Shown here: in pieces, positions 30,186 to 39,636 of the stretch
Layout: each line of letters starts with the position of its first letter
How positions within the stretch are numbered: the first letter of the stretch is position 1
Assembly (NCBI GenBank): GCA_903873705.1
Contig: CAIQPK010000002.1
Span: 62,001-126,000 of the forward strand
Source: an uncultured Acidobacteriota bacterium
Lineage (GTDB): Bacteria; Acidobacteriota; Terriglobia; Terriglobales; Acidobacteriaceae
Length of the DNA stretch: 64,000 nt
Reading direction: 5' to 3'
The notes under the pieces: generated by a model
The model's input: only the letters and a program-made list of their open reading frames with translations
What the model was told of the DNA's origin: nothing
Database searches by the model: none
Made by a program: the position numbers and the translations under genes

Positions 30186-30668
30186 ATGGCAGAAGTAACC
30201 GGTTACGCCCTCTCGCACCACCTCAGCGATCTGGTCGGACGCAAAGTAGAGTTCAAGCAGGCTACCGTCGCCGTCGAAACGGCCAGGGCCGTCTACGGCA
30301 TCTACAACGTGCTGCCAGACAACACTCCCGTCGTCGTCAAAACTGATCTCGCTCTCCTCGGCTCCTTCGCCGGCCTGCTCGTAGGCCTGCCCGACGAGGA
30401 AGTAAAGCAACGCCTCAAAGTCTCGCCGATCGAAGAGCTCCTGCGCGACGCCATGTACGAGGTCCTCAACATCACCTCCACCGTCGTCACCACCGAAGGC
30501 CGCGCCGTCTTCGGGCGAATGGTTACTGACGTCGCCTACGTCGACGGCCAGGCTGGCGAAGTCCTCAAGAAGCCGGGTCGTCGCAGCTACTTCAACGTCA
30601 GCGTCGAAGGCTACCAGGGCGGCCGGTTCACCGTGCTCTCGCCCATCCTCGCCGTAAAGATCGCATAG
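30186..30668 (+). CDS. Possible CheC/CheX-like protein next to cheY
   Basis: 160 residues. Not recognised as a standard family at full confidence. Two features point to the CheC/CheX/FliY fold: an E-x2-N motif in LLRDAMYEVLNITSTVV (about residues 85-101), placed as in the phosphatase helix, and an earlier helix (LALLGSFAGLLVGLPDEEVK) that could be the pseudo-symmetric counterpart without the motif. It begins four bases after cheY and ends at a terminator, so the two form a bicistron. It could dephosphorylate that CheY. An alternative is a motor- or c-di-GMP-related protein of unknown type. Confidence 0.5.
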   Translation: MAEVTGYALSHHLSDLVGRKVEFKQATVAVETARAVYGIYNVLPDNTPVVVKTDLALLGSFAGLLVGLPDEEVKQRLKVSPIEELLRDAMYEVLNITSTVVTTEGRAVFGRMVTDVAYVDGQAGEVLKKPGRRSYFNVSVEGYQGGRFTVLSPILAVKIA

Positions 30669-30671
30669 CCT

Positions 30672-30720
30672 CGACGCAGACCTCGCGGAATCCAGGAGCC
30701 TCCGCTCCTTTTTCTGCGTC
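30672..30720 (+). terminator. Terminator after the cheY bicistron
   Basis: An inner hairpin AGGAGC / GCTCCT with a CTCC loop (30694-30709) runs into TTTTT. It is nested inside an outer inverted repeat GACGCAGA / TCTGCGTC (30672-30679 and 30713-30720). Position and T-run fit termination of the plus-strand pair. Confidence 0.7.
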
Positions 30721-30762
30721 CGTCTACGAGCCTCCGGCGGGCTGCTTTCATCCACCAATTCA

Positions 30763-30794
30763 AAGGCTCGCCCCCTATTCAGAGAGCGAGCCTT
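30763..30794 (-). terminator. Hairpin at the 3' side of the export-barrel gene
   Basis: A 9-bp inverted repeat (AAGGCTCGC / GCGAGCCTT) with a 14-base loop, 26 bases beyond the stop of the minus-strand barrel gene. Only a short T-run follows on the minus strand, so its strength is unclear. Confidence 0.45.
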
Positions 30795-30819
30795 GGCACA
30801 CTGCAATGAAGAGCTGCGA

Positions 30820-32181
30820 CTATGGCTTGTTGTTGAGTGTGAAACGATACGTGACCGCAAAATACGCAATAGTGATCGGCGTGTCATGCGCGTTGGCCGT
30901 CATCACCGGCCCCGGAGAGAAGTGTCCCACGCCGGCATTCAGTGTGTAATCTTTGCCGAGCACATACCGCGCCGAGGCGTCGAACTCCCCCCCAATGCTG
31001 TGCGCCGCGAAGCCTGCCGCGGGTGGCTTCAAAAACTGGCTGGCGCTGCCGCTGTACAGTCCATCATGCCGATTCGCGGCCTGCAGAAAGCCCTGCTGCA
31101 GCAGTACGGTCAGGCGGCGACCTGGCGCCAGGTCGAGGTGCACGCGTTCCTGCTGAATATTCTGCCAGCCTACTAGGTCGGTAAGCCCAAACACATTATG
31201 CGCACTCGGATACAACTGATCGAACGTGGAGATGCGCGCCGCATTGCGGTGAGAATTCCCCGTTGCATAGTCGTACTCCACCTGCACGCGCGGCGACCAG
31301 CGAAGACGCTTCGCCGTATACCCCAGCTTGGCGTAACCGGCACCGGAGTGGATGGAGTTGTTTGAAAAGCTCCCGCGCTGTAGTGCACCTTCCGCCACAT
31401 ATTCCAGCCCGTATCGTGTCGCGCCCAGAACACGCATGCCCTCGGTAGTTTCAGTCTCTGTACCCGGAACGCCCTGTTGACTCTTCACGCTGGGCAAGGC
31501 CTTGATCAGAAAATAAGGCTCAAACGTCGTGTGAGGAACAAGCGCCGGCAGCGTAAAGTAAGCGCCGTGAAAATTCAGTCCGGCCGAGTGCCGATCAAAG
31601 GATGTCGGCGTCACTTTCACCACCGAAGCGGAAAAAAGATCCACGCGATTGCTGGCCCCGATCCGCGCCGTAAAGCCATCGAACGTACGGCTCACATTGG
31701 TCCAGTCAGATATCCCGATCAGCCGCTCCCCGCCAAACTTCAACTCCATCCGCCCCGCTGCAAGCGACGCCTTCTCGGCATGCAGACGCAGGTAAGCCTG
31801 GCGCACGTCGAAGTTGTCCCGCATGTTCGCCGCGGTGTTCGGCAACGGCAAAACTAACGCGTGGGAATCCATGAACTGCGCATAGCCGTTTATCCATTTC
31901 GTCGGCCGCACTTCAAAGCCAACCCAGGCGCGCGTTAGCTGATACCCATGGTCGCTCCCGGAAGCGTAAGCCATCGACGTCTGGCCCTCGCTACGGGTGC
32001 GCAGATAGGCATCTACCGACACCCAGGACGGAACGCGCGTTGTCGCGAACTTCTCCACACGTGCAGGAGCCTGCGGATAATCCTTGAACTGGGCGAAGCT
32101 TGTCAGCCCCGCCGCACTGAACAGCACGGCAAGAATGAAACCGAAAATTCGGAAGATCGTTGTTGAGCGAAGGTGGGTCAC
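30820..32181 (-). CDS. Alginate-export-family outer-membrane beta-barrel
   Basis: 453 residues with a signal peptide (hydrophobic core about residues 10-30, ending FAQ) and then alternating beta-strand sequence to the C-terminus, which ends in an aromatic strand (IAYFAVTYRFTLNN). It resembles the alginate export (AlgE-like) family: WVSVDAYLRTRSEG at the start and DVRQAYLRLHAEKASLAAGRMELKFGGERLIG in the middle. Likely a porin or polysaccharide exporter. The GTG at 32181 has GAGGA seven bases upstream. It follows the REC-GGDEF-EAL gene after 105 non-coding bases with a GCCGATAA box, so it may be a c-di-GMP-linked output of that cluster; inference. Confidence 0.75.
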   Translation of the reverse strand: MTHLRSTTIFRIFGFILAVLFSAAGLTSFAQFKDYPQAPARVEKFATTRVPSWVSVDAYLRTRSEGQTSMAYASGSDHGYQLTRAWVGFEVRPTKWINGYAQFMDSHALVLPLPNTAANMRDNFDVRQAYLRLHAEKASLAAGRMELKFGGERLIGISDWTNVSRTFDGFTARIGASNRVDLFSASVVKVTPTSFDRHSAGLNFHGAYFTLPALVPHTTFEPYFLIKALPSVKSQQGVPGTETETTEGMRVLGATRYGLEYVAEGALQRGSFSNNSIHSGAGYAKLGYTAKRLRWSPRVQVEYDYATGNSHRNAARISTFDQLYPSAHNVFGLTDLVGWQNIQQERVHLDLAPGRRLTVLLQQGFLQAANRHDGLYSGSASQFLKPPAAGFAAHSIGGEFDASARYVLGKDYTLNAGVGHFSPGPVMTANAHDTPITIAYFAVTYRFTLNNKP

Positions 32182-32285
32182 AGTTTTTCCTCAATAGCGC
32201 GGGGATAGGCCTTACCTGCACCGATTCGCCTATGCCAGGAACCAACCCGGTGGCGCGATGCATCTGCCGTTGTCGGGTTATCGGC
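32182..32285 (-). promoter_or_regulatory. Structured 5' leader of the export-barrel gene, with GCCGATAA box
   Basis: GCCGATAA (32285-32278, minus strand) is followed by two inverted repeats. One is AACCCG / CGGGTT (32244-32249 with 32274-32279), enclosing the palindrome GATGCATC. The other is ATAGGC / GCCTAT (32205-32210 with 32228-32233), enclosing 17 bases. Then come GAGGA and the GTG start. The first repeat overlaps the octamer by two bases, so box and stem may not both be functional. It does not match the c-di-GMP-I, c-di-GMP-II, cobalamin, TPP or glycine riboswitch cores as I know them. Confidence 0.4.
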
Positions 32286-32286
32286 G

Positions 32287-34035
32287 CTATGCGGCTTTGA
32301 GTGAGTGGTGTAGCGGAGATTGCCACAGCATCTCCGCAGCACGCGCGGCTTCCACTGGCTTCGAAAACAGGTAGCCCTGCCCCAGGTCGCAGTGCAGCGT
32401 CTTCAGCAACTCACGCTGGGCTTCACTCTCAATGCCCTCAGCAACCACCTTCATCCCCAGGTTGTGAGCCAGCGAAATGATGGTCTGCACGATGGCCGAG
32501 CTCTCCGCACTGCTATCGATGTTGGCCACAAACGAGCGATCGATCTTCAGAGTACGAATCGGCAGTCGCAACAGATAACTAAGCGAGGAGTAGCCCGTCC
32601 CGAAATCGTCAAGAGAAATCGAGATCCCAAGATCGCTAAGACTCGTCAGTATTTTCACGGCGCGCCCTGCATCCTGCATAGTCAGGTTTTCCGTCACTTC
32701 AAGGTGCAGCCGTGCTGGGTCCAGCCCTGTTGAAGACAATATTTCTCCAATGCGCTTCACCAGGTCCTCTTCCATGAACTGCCGCGGAGAAACGTTTACC
32801 GAGATAGACACCGGATGCTCCCGCGCCACATCCGCGTTCCACATTTGTGCCTGTTTGCACGCCTGCCGCATAACCCAGGCACCGATAGGAATGATGAGCC
32901 CCGTCTCTTCGGCTGCCGCGATGAACGACCCAGGCTGCAGCATCCCACGACCCATATGTCTCCATCGCACCAGCGCCTCAAAGCTCAAAATATTGCCGCT
33001 CGCAAGATCGACAATCGGCTGATAGAACACCTCAAACTCCTCGTGGTCCACGGCCCGGCGCAGATCGTTTTCCAGTCTCAGCAACCCCACGGCGTCGTTG
33101 TTCCCGCTGGAATCGTTCACCTGGTAGCGGTCCTTGCCCAGTAGCTTTGCCTTGTACATCGCCGCATCGGCGCCGCGGATCACTTCTGACGAGTCCGTTG
33201 TGTTGCCACCACCGGTCGAAATGCCAATGCTGGCGGTGATAAAAACTTCATGCTCCTGGATAGTGAACGCGGGATGCAGTTCAGTCTGCACACGCTCGGC
33301 CACCCGAACGCCGTCGTCCGCTCCCGCAAAATCCTCCAGAAGAATGACAAACTCATCCCCACCGATGCGTGCGACCAGGTCCGTCGTCTCGTCGCCTTGC
33401 TCCCCACTCCCGGCGGCATCCGCGCGCACTGCTCGCAACAGCCGTTGGGCCACGCCTTTCATCAAGTCATCCCCGGCCAGATGGCCAAGCGAGTCGTTGA
33501 TGTTTTTAAAGCGATCGATGTCTACAAACAGAAGTGCGAACTGGTAACCCTCAACCTCACGAGCTTTCCTCGTGCACTGCGCCAGCCGCTTCACAAAGAA
33601 CGCGCGATTAGGTAAGCCCGTCAGCGTATCGTGCTCCGCCTCGTGGATCAGCGAATCCTGTAGCTGTAGCGTCCGCATCCCCACTTGTATGCGCGCCTTC
33701 AACTCCTCAGGGTTGCACGGCTTAATCAGGTAGTCGTCAGCACCCGCGTCGAAACCGCGCACCACATCGTCCACGGCTTCTTTGGACGTAAGCAGGATGA
33801 GGTAAGTAAACGCACGGCTGTTGCGCCGCGCACGAACTTCGCGACACACCGCAGGGCCATCCTTGCCCGGCATTACCCAGTCCAGAATCGCCATGCGCGG
33901 CCCGTCTTCCGTCAACAAGCAATCGAGCGCGGCCTGGCCATCCGAGAAGCTGACGACTTCAAAGCCGGCACGCTGCAACGTCCGCTTCAGCAGCGTACGT
34001 GTTACCGCATCATCATCGGCAAGGAGTATTTTCAT
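32287..34035 (-). CDS. Response regulator with GGDEF and EAL domains
   Basis: 582 residues: receiver (MKILLADDDAVTRTLL, phosphoacceptor in MAILDWVMPGKDG), GGDEF domain (ARIGGDEFVILL near 225) and EAL domain (FEALVRW near 353, EVTENLTMQDA, LDDFGTGYSSLSYL, VVAEGIES). Both catalytic signatures look intact, so it may both make and degrade c-di-GMP, switched by phosphorylation. Its start shares one base with the Hpt gene stop (TGATG). Probable end point of the phosphorelay from the CHASE8 hybrid kinase through the Hpt protein. Confidence 0.93.
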   Translation of the reverse strand: MKILLADDDAVTRTLLKRTLQRAGFEVVSFSDGQAALDCLLTEDGPRMAILDWVMPGKDGPAVCREVRARRNSRAFTYLILLTSKEAVDDVVRGFDAGADDYLIKPCNPEELKARIQVGMRTLQLQDSLIHEAEHDTLTGLPNRAFFVKRLAQCTRKAREVEGYQFALLFVDIDRFKNINDSLGHLAGDDLMKGVAQRLLRAVRADAAGSGEQGDETTDLVARIGGDEFVILLEDFAGADDGVRVAERVQTELHPAFTIQEHEVFITASIGISTGGGNTTDSSEVIRGADAAMYKAKLLGKDRYQVNDSSGNNDAVGLLRLENDLRRAVDHEEFEVFYQPIVDLASGNILSFEALVRWRHMGRGMLQPGSFIAAAEETGLIIPIGAWVMRQACKQAQMWNADVAREHPVSISVNVSPRQFMEEDLVKRIGEILSSTGLDPARLHLEVTENLTMQDAGRAVKILTSLSDLGISISLDDFGTGYSSLSYLLRLPIRTLKIDRSFVANIDSSAESSAIVQTIISLAHNLGMKVVAEGIESEAQRELLKTLHCDLGQGYLFSKPVEAARAAEMLWQSPLHHSLKAA

Positions 34036-34460
34036 CAGCTCGCCTGCGCGCAAAACTTTTCCAGGCTGTTACCAGCCAGCAGCGCATCGCGCTCCAGTAA
34101 CTGGACCTCGGCCGGCACACCCGTCAGGTCGCAAAGCTGTGCCATCTTTTCAATCCGCATCGCGGTGGCTGAGGCCTTACGAAACGACAGGCTGGCAAGC
34201 ATGCCCTTCAGCGTGTGCGCGTTCGTCTGAATCTGCTCAAAGTCAGAAGTAACTACTGCAGCATGCAGGAGTTCATAGAGCTTGGGAAACTCCTCCACGA
34301 AAATGCCGTACATATCCTGTAGCAGTTCGCGATCATACTCAACCCGCGCAAACAATTCGATCAGGTTAACGCCGACCTCGTCGGCTGTTTCTTCCGGCTG
34401 CGTCAGCATCACGCCGCGCGCTGCTAATTCGAGAATGGGTGCTTGATAAGACACGATCAC
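34035..34460 (-). CDS. Histidine phosphotransfer (Hpt) protein
   Basis: 141-residue helical protein with the Hpt motif AHTLKGMLASLSF (His near residue 82). It would shuttle phosphate from the receivers of the hybrid kinase upstream to the receiver of the GGDEF-EAL protein downstream. GTG start at 34460; a second GTG lies two codons later. A GCCGATAA box is in the 33-base gap just upstream. Confidence 0.82.
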   Translation of the reverse strand: MIVSYQAPILELAARGVMLTQPEETADEVGVNLIELFARVEYDRELLQDMYGIFVEEFPKLYELLHAAVVTSDFEQIQTNAHTLKGMLASLSFRKASATAMRIEKMAQLCDLTGVPAEVQLLERDALLAGNSLEKFCAQAS

Positions 34461-34472
34461 CGCCTGCTGACT

Positions 34473-34480
34473 TTATCGGC
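34473..34480 (-). promoter_or_regulatory. GCCGATAA box between the hybrid kinase and Hpt genes
   Basis: An exact octamer on the minus strand, inside the 33-base gap between two co-directional genes and 12 bases before the Hpt GTG. It could be an internal FliA-type promoter for the Hpt and GGDEF-EAL genes, but the upstream 35 bases show no TAAA. Confidence 0.35.
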
Positions 34481-34493
34481 AGCGCGCCTTGCT

Positions 34494-36860
34494 TCAACAC
34501 ACCAGGACACCGGTTTGCACGCCCACCCCGCTGTCCGATGTCGGTACAGGCGACAGCGTACTCAACACATTGTCCAGTTCAATCGGACTGATTGGCTTAG
34601 CCAGGTAGCCGTCCATGCCGCTCTCAATGTAGCGTTCACGATCGCCCTTCATCGCATTTGCAGTCAGCGCAAAGATGGGCAAATGCTCGCCAGTCGATTG
34701 TTCCTGTCGGCGAATGGCCCGCGTCGCTTCAACCCCATCCATCAGGGGCATCTGCACGTCCATCAGAATGAGATCGAAAGTGTGCTTCTGCAGCAGCGCC
34801 AGCACCTCAAGGCCATCTTGCGCCAGCGTGGCTTTGTGCCCTCGCTTCTCCAACAGCCGGATAGCCAAACGCTGGTTGACCAGGTTATCTTCCGCAACCA
34901 GAATGCTGAGAGGCGTAGCGCTGCGCACGGCGCGCTGGGCCTGCACGGCAGGGCCCTTCACCACGAGCGGGTTCAGAGCAAGCGCCGCACCCAGCAAACG
35001 CCCCACAACTTCGCGCAGTTCGGACTCGCGAATCGGCTTCAACAGATACGCGTCCACCTGCAGCTGCTGACACCGCGCCACGTCCCTGCGATGTCCCGCG
35101 GACGTCAGCATCATGATCGTCGGCGGAAGAATGTCCGTCCGTGCACGCACCATCTCGATCAACTCAAATCCATCGGCGTCGGGCATGTGCATATCGGTGA
35201 GGATCAACCGGAACGGATCACCCTCGGCGTCAGCCGCAAGAATCGCAAGCATCGCATCGGCCACGCCCTCCACGGCGTGCGGCCGCATACCCCAGTTAGT
35301 CATCATGCGGAACAGGATGAGACGGTTCGTTGCGTTGTCGTCTACCACCAGAGCCCGCACATGTCGCATCGCCGCCGGCGAGGCCACCGGGCCGCGCGTC
35401 AACCGTGTCAAGTTCGAGTCCCCCAGCACTGCCGTGAAGGAAAATGTGCTCCCGCGGCCCACTTCGCTCTTCACGCTCATCTCTCCATTCATGTACGAGA
35501 CCAGTCGTGTCGAAATCGTCAACCCAAGCCCCGTACCGCCATAACGGCGGGTCGTTGAGGCATCTGCCTGCGAGAAGGGTTCGAAGATATGAGACAGTTT
35601 GTCCTGCGGAATCCCGATGCCCGTGTCTGCCACATTGAATCGCAGCAGTCGCGCATGGTCGCGCTGTTCTTCAACCGCCGCAGTGAGCGATATCTCCCCC
35701 TTCGCCGTGAACTTGATCGCATTGCCAACCAGGTTCAGCACAATCTGCCGCAGCCGAGCCGCATCGCCCGTTACAATCTCGGGCACATCCGCAGCCACGT
35801 CGCAAAGCAGTTCAATTCCCTTTTCGTCTGCTCTTATTGCCAGCGTTTTTAGCGCATGGTCCAGGCACTCGCGGAGGTCGAAGGGAGCAATTTCCAGTTC
35901 AACCCGCCCAGCTTCGATCTTCGAGAAGTCCAGGATGTCGTTGATCACCGTAAGCAGCGCATCCGCCGATAGCTTCGCCATCTCTAGATACTCGCGCTGC
36001 TCGGGCGACAGGTCCGTTTCCAGTGCAAGCTCCGTCATGCCCAGCACGCCATTCATCGGCGTACGAATTTCGTGGCTCATGTTCGCGAGAAATTCGCTCT
36101 TGGAGCGGTTGGCAGCTTCGGCATCGTCCTTGGCCTGCACCAACACCTTGTCCCGCCCGCGAATCTCTTCCAGCATGGCGTTGAAGCTATCGATGAGGTC
36201 GCCAATCTCGTCGCCATGCTCTTTCACGACAGCCACGTCGCCCGAGTAGTCGCGGCTGGCAGAGACGCCCCGAGTGGCCGCAGCCAGCTTCAGGATCGGT
36301 CGCGTAATCGTCTGCTGCATCCACGAGGCCAGCAGCAACGCCAGTAACAGCGCCGGTGGAATGATAAAGAGCATCATCTGCGTGTAACGCGCACGACGCT
36401 GCGCCAGTTCGGCCAAGTCGTACCGAATGTAGATGGACCCGATCTTCTCGCCATCGATCAGAACGTCGCGAAACACCGTAAGCGTTCGCGCATCCGGCGT
36501 AGAGACGGCATTGCTGCCCGCCGCCGGCACAGCCAGGCCCCGCCGCTCCTGTGGCGAAGTAAATGTCGCAAAGACTTTCCCATGACGGTCATACGTCGCC
36601 GCCTGCTGCACGTGGGGTGTGAAGCTCAATGCCTTGAGTACTTCATTCGCTGCGTTCGGATCTTGAAACGCCAGTGCGCCGGTGCTGTTAGAGCCCAGCA
36701 CTTCCGCAAGGAGCGTCACTTCAGTCGTCTTGTTCAGTCGAAACGTATGTCCGTCATAAGCAATAAATCCCACACACGCGAGGCAAAGCGCCGGCACAGT
36801 TGCCGCTGTGATAATCCACTTGAGACGAGTCGCAATAGAAAGAGCCTTCAGGCGGTTCAT
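34494..36860 (-). CDS. CHASE8-HAMP hybrid histidine kinase with two receivers
   Basis: 788 residues. TM1 (about 12-33), a periplasmic CHASE8 sensor (about 34-150: [38 protein letters not shown]), TM2 (about 155-178), HAMP, HisKA with [11 protein letters not shown] (His near 261), HATPase ([10 protein letters not shown]), receiver 1 (about 498-620, [13 protein letters not shown]) and receiver 2 (about 653-770, [13 protein letters not shown]). CHASE8 is the sensor domain of YfiN/TpbB, where it is controlled by periplasmic YfiR. Here the same sensor drives a kinase, and yfiR is the next gene upstream, overlapping by four bases. There is no Hpt domain in the protein; a separate Hpt gene follows. 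Confidence 0.92.
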   Translation of the reverse strand: MNRLKALSIATRLKWIITAATVPALCLACVGFIAYDGHTFRLNKTTEVTLLAEVLGSNSTGALAFQDPNAANEVLKALSFTPHVQQAATYDRHGKVFATFTSPQERRGLAVPAAGSNAVSTPDARTLTVFRDVLIDGEKIGSIYIRYDLAELAQRRARYTQMMLFIIPPALLLALLLASWMQQTITRPILKLAAATRGVSASRDYSGDVAVVKEHGDEIGDLIDSFNAMLEEIRGRDKVLVQAKDDAEAANRSKSEFLANMSHEIRTPMNGVLGMTELALETDLSPEQREYLEMAKLSADALLTVINDILDFSKIEAGRVELEIAPFDLRECLDHALKTLAIRADEKGIELLCDVAADVPEIVTGDAARLRQIVLNLVGNAIKFTAKGEISLTAAVEEQRDHARLLRFNVADTGIGIPQDKLSHIFEPFSQADASTTRRYGGTGLGLTISTRLVSYMNGEMSVKSEVGRGSTFSFTAVLGDSNLTRLTRGPVASPAAMRHVRALVVDDNATNRLILFRMMTNWGMRPHAVEGVADAMLAILAADAEGDPFRLILTDMHMPDADGFELIEMVRARTDILPPTIMMLTSAGHRRDVARCQQLQVDAYLLKPIRESELREVVGRLLGAALALNPLVVKGPAVQAQRAVRSATPLSILVAEDNLVNQRLAIRLLEKRGHKATLAQDGLEVLALLQKHTFDLILMDVQMPLMDGVEATRAIRRQEQSTGEHLPIFALTANAMKGDRERYIESGMDGYLAKPISPIELDNVLSTLSPVPTSDSGVGVQTGVLVC

Positions 36861-37450
36861 GGCTTAGTCGCCTCCTTTGGTTTGTCGTTGACAAGGCGCG
36901 AGACGGCCAGCAAACGTGCACTGATTTTCAAGCCGGCGCGGCCTCCGGCTTCGGGATTAATCTCCAGCCGGACCTTGTTTTCCTGGTCGAAGAAATTGAT
37001 GACACCACCGGACTGGGCAAATCCGGGCGACTCTCCCACCGTGAGGACAGCTGATCCCTTCAGCGATTCGAGAAGGCGTTCCGTACTGCGCGCTTCGGTC
37101 GCGTCTACAAAGACAAGGTGACAGAAGTGGAGATCGTCGCTCGCTCGAGGATGCCGAACATGGACGGCGCGCGCCCCAATCACCTTCCCTGCGGCGGCCT
37201 CAGCCACCAGGCTTGCCACCGGCGTATCACCGACAATACAAACCGTGATGGGTGAGGTTGCAGAAGGAAACATGCGCTCCGGCCATTCCACAAAACGAAT
37301 GAAATTGATCAGGTAACCAGCCTTGATCTGGTCTTCATCCAGCTCGGGGTTGTCGGTAGCGCGTAGAGGCATAGGGGCCAACACCAGCAACAAGGCCGCG
37401 ACCGCAACGCGCAGGTGTTTTGGCTGGCGCAAAATCGAGTGGCAGTACAT
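36857..37450 (-). CDS. YfiR-family periplasmic protein
   Basis: 197 residues with a signal peptide (hydrophobic core about residues 14-27) and the YfiR/DUF4154 fold: [69 protein letters not shown] and [13 protein letters not shown]. In Pseudomonas YfiR represses the CHASE8 diguanylate cyclase YfiN from the periplasm; here the adjacent CHASE8 kinase is the likely partner. ATG 37450 is chosen because GGAGG lies six bases upstream and it forms TGATG with the receptor stop. Confidence 0.88.
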   Translation of the reverse strand: MYCHSILRQPKHLRVAVAALLLVLAPMPLRATDNPELDEDQIKAGYLINFIRFVEWPERMFPSATSPITVCIVGDTPVASLVAEAAAGKVIGARAVHVRHPRASDDLHFCHLVFVDATEARSTERLLESLKGSAVLTVGESPGFAQSGGVINFFDQENKVRLEINPEAGGRAGLKISARLLAVSRLVNDKPKEATKP

Positions 37451-39492
37451 CAGAACCTCCACGTGGATCGGATGTAAGCGCTCCGCGTAACAGCCTCAGA
37501 CTTGGCTAGCGTGTCTGTGTCGAACTCATAGTGATAAGCCTGCAAGAGGTTGTGCCCGCCCAGGTCAACCTCGAAGTTGGACCGCACATGCCAGGCCAAC
37601 CGCAGGTCGAGCCGCGTGTACGAGGGCACTACACCATTGGCAATGCTGCCAACGTAGTAGAGTGCCGTATCAAACTCAGTCTTGCCAGGCAGGTTAAGCA
37701 TGGAGTGGATTTGAAACTGATGTCGCGGGCTGCTGCTCTCGCTGTCGCCGGCACTCGTGTAATCCATGCTCGCACTCGACGAACGCACACTCATCAGCAT
37801 GGCGGTATAGGAAGCCGACAATTTCCAGGAGCGGGTCACGGGAGCAGTAACCAGTAATTCAGCGCCTCGCGAGGTGCCATAGTTATTGCTGCTCACGTAA
37901 TCGGGAATCACCAGGTGCAGAGCCATGCCCGCCGTCTCCATAAACGGCGTTCCTGGCTCCGTCGTGTGCAGGCTGCTGTAGTGATTGACGAACGTAGCCA
38001 GATCAAGCGAAAGCTTAGGATGCGCAGCATAACGCACTCCGGTTTCATAAGCGACCACAGCCTCCGGAGGAAGATGAGCTGTCCCGAAGTGGCTGTAAAG
38101 AACCGTGCCAACTCCAGGCACGGTCACCAGCGCTTCATTGAAGCGAACATCGGTGTCAATTCGCGAAGGGGTAGCAGCGGCGCGGCCAATGGACCCCCAT
38201 ATAGCGACTTGGCGGGACGCCGTCAGAATGGCGCGCACGTTCGGCTGAATTGCAAAGCCGTTATAAAAGCTATGTTCCACCTTGCTTCCGGCAGTGAGCT
38301 TCAGCCGAGCCGGAATGAGTGTCACCTCATCCTGCACGTAGGCGCCGTAAAGCTGCAGGTTGCGATTGGCTGGCATAAACGACAAACCAAAACTGCCGTC
38401 CGTATGGTCAATGTTGTCGCGAAAATTGAATCCCCAGCTCGCTTCGTTACGTGTCCCTGCGCGGTAGTGCTGGTCAGTGTCTAGGTCGAATGTCTGGCGC
38501 GACTCACTCAATACATTCGACTGATCGCGGCGGACATTTTCGAAGTAGAACTGGACGCGAGTGTCCACCTGCTCGCCACTGCGGGTCCAGGTGGAAAGGA
38601 CGTCTCCGCCACGATCTGTCTGGCGGTCCGCAAAGGGCGCGCCCAGCGGGTTCGAGAGCGAGATGAAATTGGTTGCCGTCCCGCCGGTTCGGCTTGTATA
38701 GATGTCTCCCTGCAGGTTGAAGGTCTTCCCTTGCGAGAGCTTCCAATCCGCACGAAAGCCGCCGCGAATGTGCTGCCAGTCATCGGGCGCCGTCTCCCCG
38801 CTGGGTCGTGCAGTGCCCATCCGGTCGAGATACCGCGCATACAGACGATACGATCCAGACGTTCCCAGTCGGCCGCCGTAACGCAAAGCCCCCGACTGCT
38901 TATCCTGTATAGAAATTCTTCCCACCAGAAGCCCGCCCAGGCTGTGGCCGGCATTACTGGTAATGATGTTGATCACGCCATTCATCGCATTGGCGCCCCA
39001 CATCGTCGCGCCGGGTCCACGGATCACTTCAATGCGATCAATGTCATTGAGCATCGTTTCCTGCGCGTCCCAGTTCACGCCGGAGGTTAGCGGTGAATAC
39101 ACTGACCGCCCATCGATCATGATGAGTGTCCGATCGGCATAGCGCTCATTGAATCCGCGCGTCGTCACGGCCCACTTGTTGGCGTCGATCTGTGCCACGT
39201 CGAGTCCGGGCACAAGCCGCAGCGCCTCGGCAATGTTTGAAGCGCCAGAGCGCCGAATGTCTTCGCGAGTAATCACGAATACTGCCGCAGCTGCATCCGA
39301 AAGGTTCTGTTGCTTACGCGCCACCGATGTAATCTGCATCGCTGAAAGACTCTCCAGCGACAAGTTCCCGAGGTCCGGCGTGGTCTGCTGTGCGCGAGTT
39401 GAAAGCGTAAGCGCCAGCACTCCTGCCGTCTTGGCGATCGTGCCTAGCAGGCGATACGCAAGCTGTGTGCATGGGTTGAAGCGGGCAGGCAT
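37450..39492 (-). CDS. TonB-dependent outer-membrane receptor
   Basis: About 680 residues: a signal peptide, a plug domain (VFVITREDIRRSGASNIAEAL, LRLVPGLDVAQID, VIRGPGATMWGANAMNGVIN) and a 22-strand type barrel ending in an aromatic strand (AYIRSTWRF). It would take up or sense a ligand through TonB energy. The ligand cannot be told. It is the first gene of a tightly packed run: receptor, yfiR, CHASE8 kinase, Hpt, GGDEF-EAL. It takes the place that the OmpA-like lipoprotein YfiB has in the Pseudomonas system. ATG 39492 (MPARFNP) is preferred; the frame is open to 39537. Confidence 0.9.
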   Translation of the reverse strand: MPARFNPCTQLAYRLLGTIAKTAGVLALTLSTRAQQTTPDLGNLSLESLSAMQITSVARKQQNLSDAAAAVFVITREDIRRSGASNIAEALRLVPGLDVAQIDANKWAVTTRGFNERYADRTLIMIDGRSVYSPLTSGVNWDAQETMLNDIDRIEVIRGPGATMWGANAMNGVINIITSNAGHSLGGLLVGRISIQDKQSGALRYGGRLGTSGSYRLYARYLDRMGTARPSGETAPDDWQHIRGGFRADWKLSQGKTFNLQGDIYTSRTGGTATNFISLSNPLGAPFADRQTDRGGDVLSTWTRSGEQVDTRVQFYFENVRRDQSNVLSESRQTFDLDTDQHYRAGTRNEASWGFNFRDNIDHTDGSFGLSFMPANRNLQLYGAYVQDEVTLIPARLKLTAGSKVEHSFYNGFAIQPNVRAILTASRQVAIWGSIGRAAATPSRIDTDVRFNEALVTVPGVGTVLYSHFGTAHLPPEAVVAYETGVRYAAHPKLSLDLATFVNHYSSLHTTEPGTPFMETAGMALHLVIPDYVSSNNYGTSRGAELLVTAPVTRSWKLSASYTAMLMSVRSSSASMDYTSAGDSESSSPRHQFQIHSMLNLPGKTEFDTALYYVGSIANGVVPSYTRLDLRLAWHVRSNFEVDLGGHNLLQAYHYEFDTDTLAKSEAVTRSAYIRSTWRF

Positions 39493-39636
39493 GTAGGCGG
39501 AGTCTCCGTTAGACCGCGTTGAAGTCGCCAGCCACAAAGGCAGGCTCTTACACCTTCATCGGCACCACAAGCAAAGTGTTGAGCGCGAAGTATCTGGCTC
39601 CCTTGCCGAGTCGGCGTTAGCGGAAGCGCCGTCGAT

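Noticed and set aside
32182-32285. c-di-GMP-I (GEMM) riboswitch
   Set aside because: The conserved GEMM core and tetraloop-receptor sequences are absent; kept only as an unassigned structured leader.
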